Assembly: GCA_009780765.1 (NCBI GenBank)
Contig: WQZK01000096.1
Location: forward strand, 1 to 6,786
Origin: Defluviitaleaceae bacterium
GTDB taxonomy: Bacteria; Bacillota; Clostridia; Lachnospirales; UBA5962
Length of the DNA stretch: 6,786 nt
Reading direction: 5' to 3'
The position numbers and the translations under genes are program-made. Within the stretch, counting starts at the first letter, position 1; every line of letters begins with the position of its first letter. The notes beneath the pieces are model-generated. The model saw nothing but the letters and a program-made list of their open reading frames with translations. It did no database searches and had not been told where the DNA came from. This document shows, in pieces, positions 5,647 to 6,786 of this stretch.

Positions 5647-6143
5647 AAAATCAAGAAAATATAAAGTTAATAAAAGCACAAGATAGCCATAAAGCTGCTT
5701 TAAAAAACATGTTTCAGCTATATTTGCACGACCTTTCAGAATACACTATGAATTTAGATGTTAACGCAGATGGAATTTTTGAAAGCAATGATGTAGACAC
5801 ATTTTACGAACAAGATGCCTTGATTCCGATGATGATAGAACACAATGAAACGATAATAGGGTTTGTGCTTTTAAACATGCCGCCATATGCACCACTCGGA
5901 TACGACTATTGGATTAACGACTTCTTTATCTTAAGAAAATTTAGAGGACAAGGGCTTGGGAAACTGGTGGCAAGCGAGCTGTTTAGCGAATATAAAGGTA
6001 AGTTTGCCATGGTTCAGCTAAAGAAAAATAATGTTGCAATTAATTTTTGGAAAAAGGTACTTGCCGAAAACGGGCTTAAATATGAAGAAAAAGAAGTGGT
6101 AGATGAAGGCGAAGAGTGTATGTTTCAAGGGTTTGAGGTTTAG
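5643..6143 (+). CDS. GNAT-family N-acetyltransferase (COG5628-like)
   Basis: This is a 166-residue GNAT protein. The N-terminal helix carries MFQLYLHDLSEY (23-34) followed by NLDVNADGIF (37-46), a pattern I associate with the COG5628 group of predicted acetyltransferases. The acetyl-CoA loop RGQGLG (101-106) follows strand WINDFFILRKF (90-100), and NNVAINFWKKVL (129-140) is the C-terminal GNAT helix, with Trp at the place of the more usual tyrosine. Substrate is unknown. ATG 5643 overlaps the stop of the P-loop gene in an ATGA arrangement. GAGGAG (5632-5637) lies 5 nt before it, inside the upstream gene. Such tight coupling suggests the two proteins work on related small molecules or respond to the same condition; that is inference. 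Confidence 0.9.
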   Translation: MKNQENIKLIKAQDSHKAALKNMFQLYLHDLSEYTMNLDVNADGIFESNDVDTFYEQDALIPMMIEHNETIIGFVLLNMPPYAPLGYDYWINDFFILRKFRGQGLGKLVASELFSEYKGKFAMVQLKKNNVAINFWKKVLAENGLKYEEKEVVDEGEECMFQGFEV

Positions 6144-6145
6144 TG

Positions 6146-6520
6146 ATGCATAAAAAGATAGGTTTGTATATGTTTTTGTTAATTCCTGTGATATTAATTG
6201 CTTTACTAATATATATTAGCGACAATTTTAGATTAAGCACAACTATATACTATTTAATTCTTGTTTTGCCTTACTCAGTAGGTATTGCAGGAATTATTTT
6301 GGTTGCTAAACTTAAACCATTTAACCCGTGGTGGTTGCTGTTAAGCTTTTCTTTGTCGCCCATTTCCGTATATATTTACGAGCGGGGGCGAGGCGGGTGG
6401 CTTCAATATCTAGGTACGGCTTTAGTTATATTATTTTACGCTGCTCCTTTTGTTTTGGCTTCAACTGTTGTGAGCATAGTATGTTCTGTTAAAGCTTATA
6501 GAAGGAAGCGGATGTATTAA
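6146..6520 (+). CDS. Small integral membrane protein of unknown function, four predicted helices
   Basis: This 124-residue protein is not recognised. Hydrophobic segments at about 5-25, 32-55, 61-78 and 86-114 suggest four transmembrane helices. The loop between helices 3 and 4 is short and basic with glycines (YERGRGGW, 78-85), and the C-terminus ends in a positively charged tail (KAYRRKRMY), which by the positive-inside rule should be cytosolic. No catalytic or binding motif is apparent. ATG 6146 is preferred over the GTG at 6143, because GAGG (6135-6138) stands 7 nt before the ATG but only 4 nt before the GTG. It begins 2 nt after the GNAT stop codon, so it is the last gene of the P-loop/GNAT unit, and its own stop lies at the foot of a strong terminator. 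Confidence 0.75.
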   Translation: MHKKIGLYMFLLIPVILIALLIYISDNFRLSTTIYYLILVLPYSVGIAGIILVAKLKPFNPWWLLLSFSLSPISVYIYERGRGGWLQYLGTALVILFYAAPFVLASTVVSIVCSVKAYRRKRMY

Positions 6521-6548
6521 AAAGAGCGAATACAGTTCGCTCTTTTTT
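6519..6548. terminator. Strong bidirectional intrinsic terminator
   Basis: AAAAAGAGCGAA (6519-6530) pairs perfectly with TTCGCTCTTTTT (6536-6547) around the loop TACAG. T6543-6548 supplies the U-tract for the + strand. The A-run at 6519-6523 gives a U-tract on the - strand. It sits between converging genes, and its left arm overlaps the stop codon of the membrane protein gene. Confidence 0.93.
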
Positions 6549-6557
6549 GAATATTTT

Positions 6558-6786
6558 TTATTCCAATAGTTTTGTAACATCATCACCAGTATATACTTGA
6601 ATATTTTTAAGGCTACTGTTAATCTTATTCGTTCTAGTTCCTACGAGCTTTTCAAGTTCTTGCGAGGCTTCTCCAATTTTTTTCTGCGTTTTATCAAGAA
6701 CACCTGCAAAATTTTCAAATTCTAGCTTAACGGCACCCAATGTTTTTTCTATTTCGACAGCATTTTTTTGAATTTGCAAAGTTTTA
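6558..6786 (-). CDS. rmuC: DNA recombination protein RmuC, C-terminal end (5' part outside window)
   Basis: Only the last 75 residues are present and the frame is open to the right edge. They match the conserved end of RmuC: LQIQKNAVEIEKTLGAVK (3-20 of the fragment), EFENFAGVLDKTQKKIGEAS (22-41) and LVGTRTNKINSSLKNIQ (46-62). The order AVK-EF-x-x-F-x-x-VLDKTQKK followed by a TR-x-x-x-I-x-x-x-L helix is characteristic. RmuC has long coiled coils and a nuclease-like core and limits rearrangements at inverted repeats in Escherichia coli; its biochemical activity is unsettled. The gene converges on the membrane protein gene and shares the terminator at 6519-6548. Identification rests on a short fragment but a distinctive one. 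Confidence 0.9.
   Translation of the reverse strand, partial: KTLQIQKNAVEIEKTLGAVKLEFENFAGVLDKTQKKIGEASQELEKLVGTRTNKINSSLKNIQVYTGDDVTKLLE

Noticed and set aside
5284..5654. Two minus-strand frames of 60 and 63 codons opposite the P-loop gene
   Set aside because: Antisense shadows in AT-rich sequence; the + strand protein has all family motifs.

Overview
The window is AT-rich, uses strong GGAGG-type ribosome sites with ATG, GTG and TTG starts, and its recognisable proteins resemble Firmicutes families (a PbuG/AzgA purine permease, a FlaR-like P-loop protein, several GNAT acetyltransferases). I infer a low-GC Firmicute, probably a clostridial lineage. No rRNA, tRNA, IS element, phage gene or CRISPR array was seen, and it reads as ordinary chromosomal sequence.

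Layout. (1) Bases 2-796 (+) are the C-terminal half of a ComM/YifB-type AAA+ ATPase, cut by the window edge. It is followed after 12 nt by an acidic lipoprotein (809-2038, +) made of two copies of an unrecognised domain of about 175 residues. A hairpin terminator (2107-2142) closes this unit. (2) A GNAT acetyltransferase (2161-2625, -) converges on that terminator. It is preceded by a very good extended -10 promoter and a 16-codon leader ORF with its own strong ribosome site (2657-2707, -). (3) Back to back with that promoter, a second promoter (2792-2820, +) drives a purine permease (2861-4156) and a two-part GNAT protein (4173-5063). (4) After a perfect 13-bp intergenic hairpin without a U-tract (5071-5103) come a FlaR-like P-loop kinase-like protein (5140-5646, TTG start), a third GNAT protein (5643-6143, overlapping by 4 nt) and a four-helix membrane protein (6146-6520). 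(5) A strong bidirectional terminator (6519-6548) separates this from the C-terminal end of RmuC (6558-6786, -), cut by the right edge.

How it fits together. The two edges carry DNA recombination genes (ComM-like, RmuC). The middle is an accessory-looking set of a nucleobase transporter and small-molecule-modifying enzymes. No convincing promoter or terminator lies between 2861 and 6520, so the five + strand genes there may form one transcript, with the hairpin at 5071-5103 acting as a processing or stability element; this is inference.

The points most worth following are the leader ORF and possible translational switch ahead of the first GNAT gene, the duplicated-domain lipoprotein, and the U-tract-less hairpin. 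I did not find a clear new multi-gene system.
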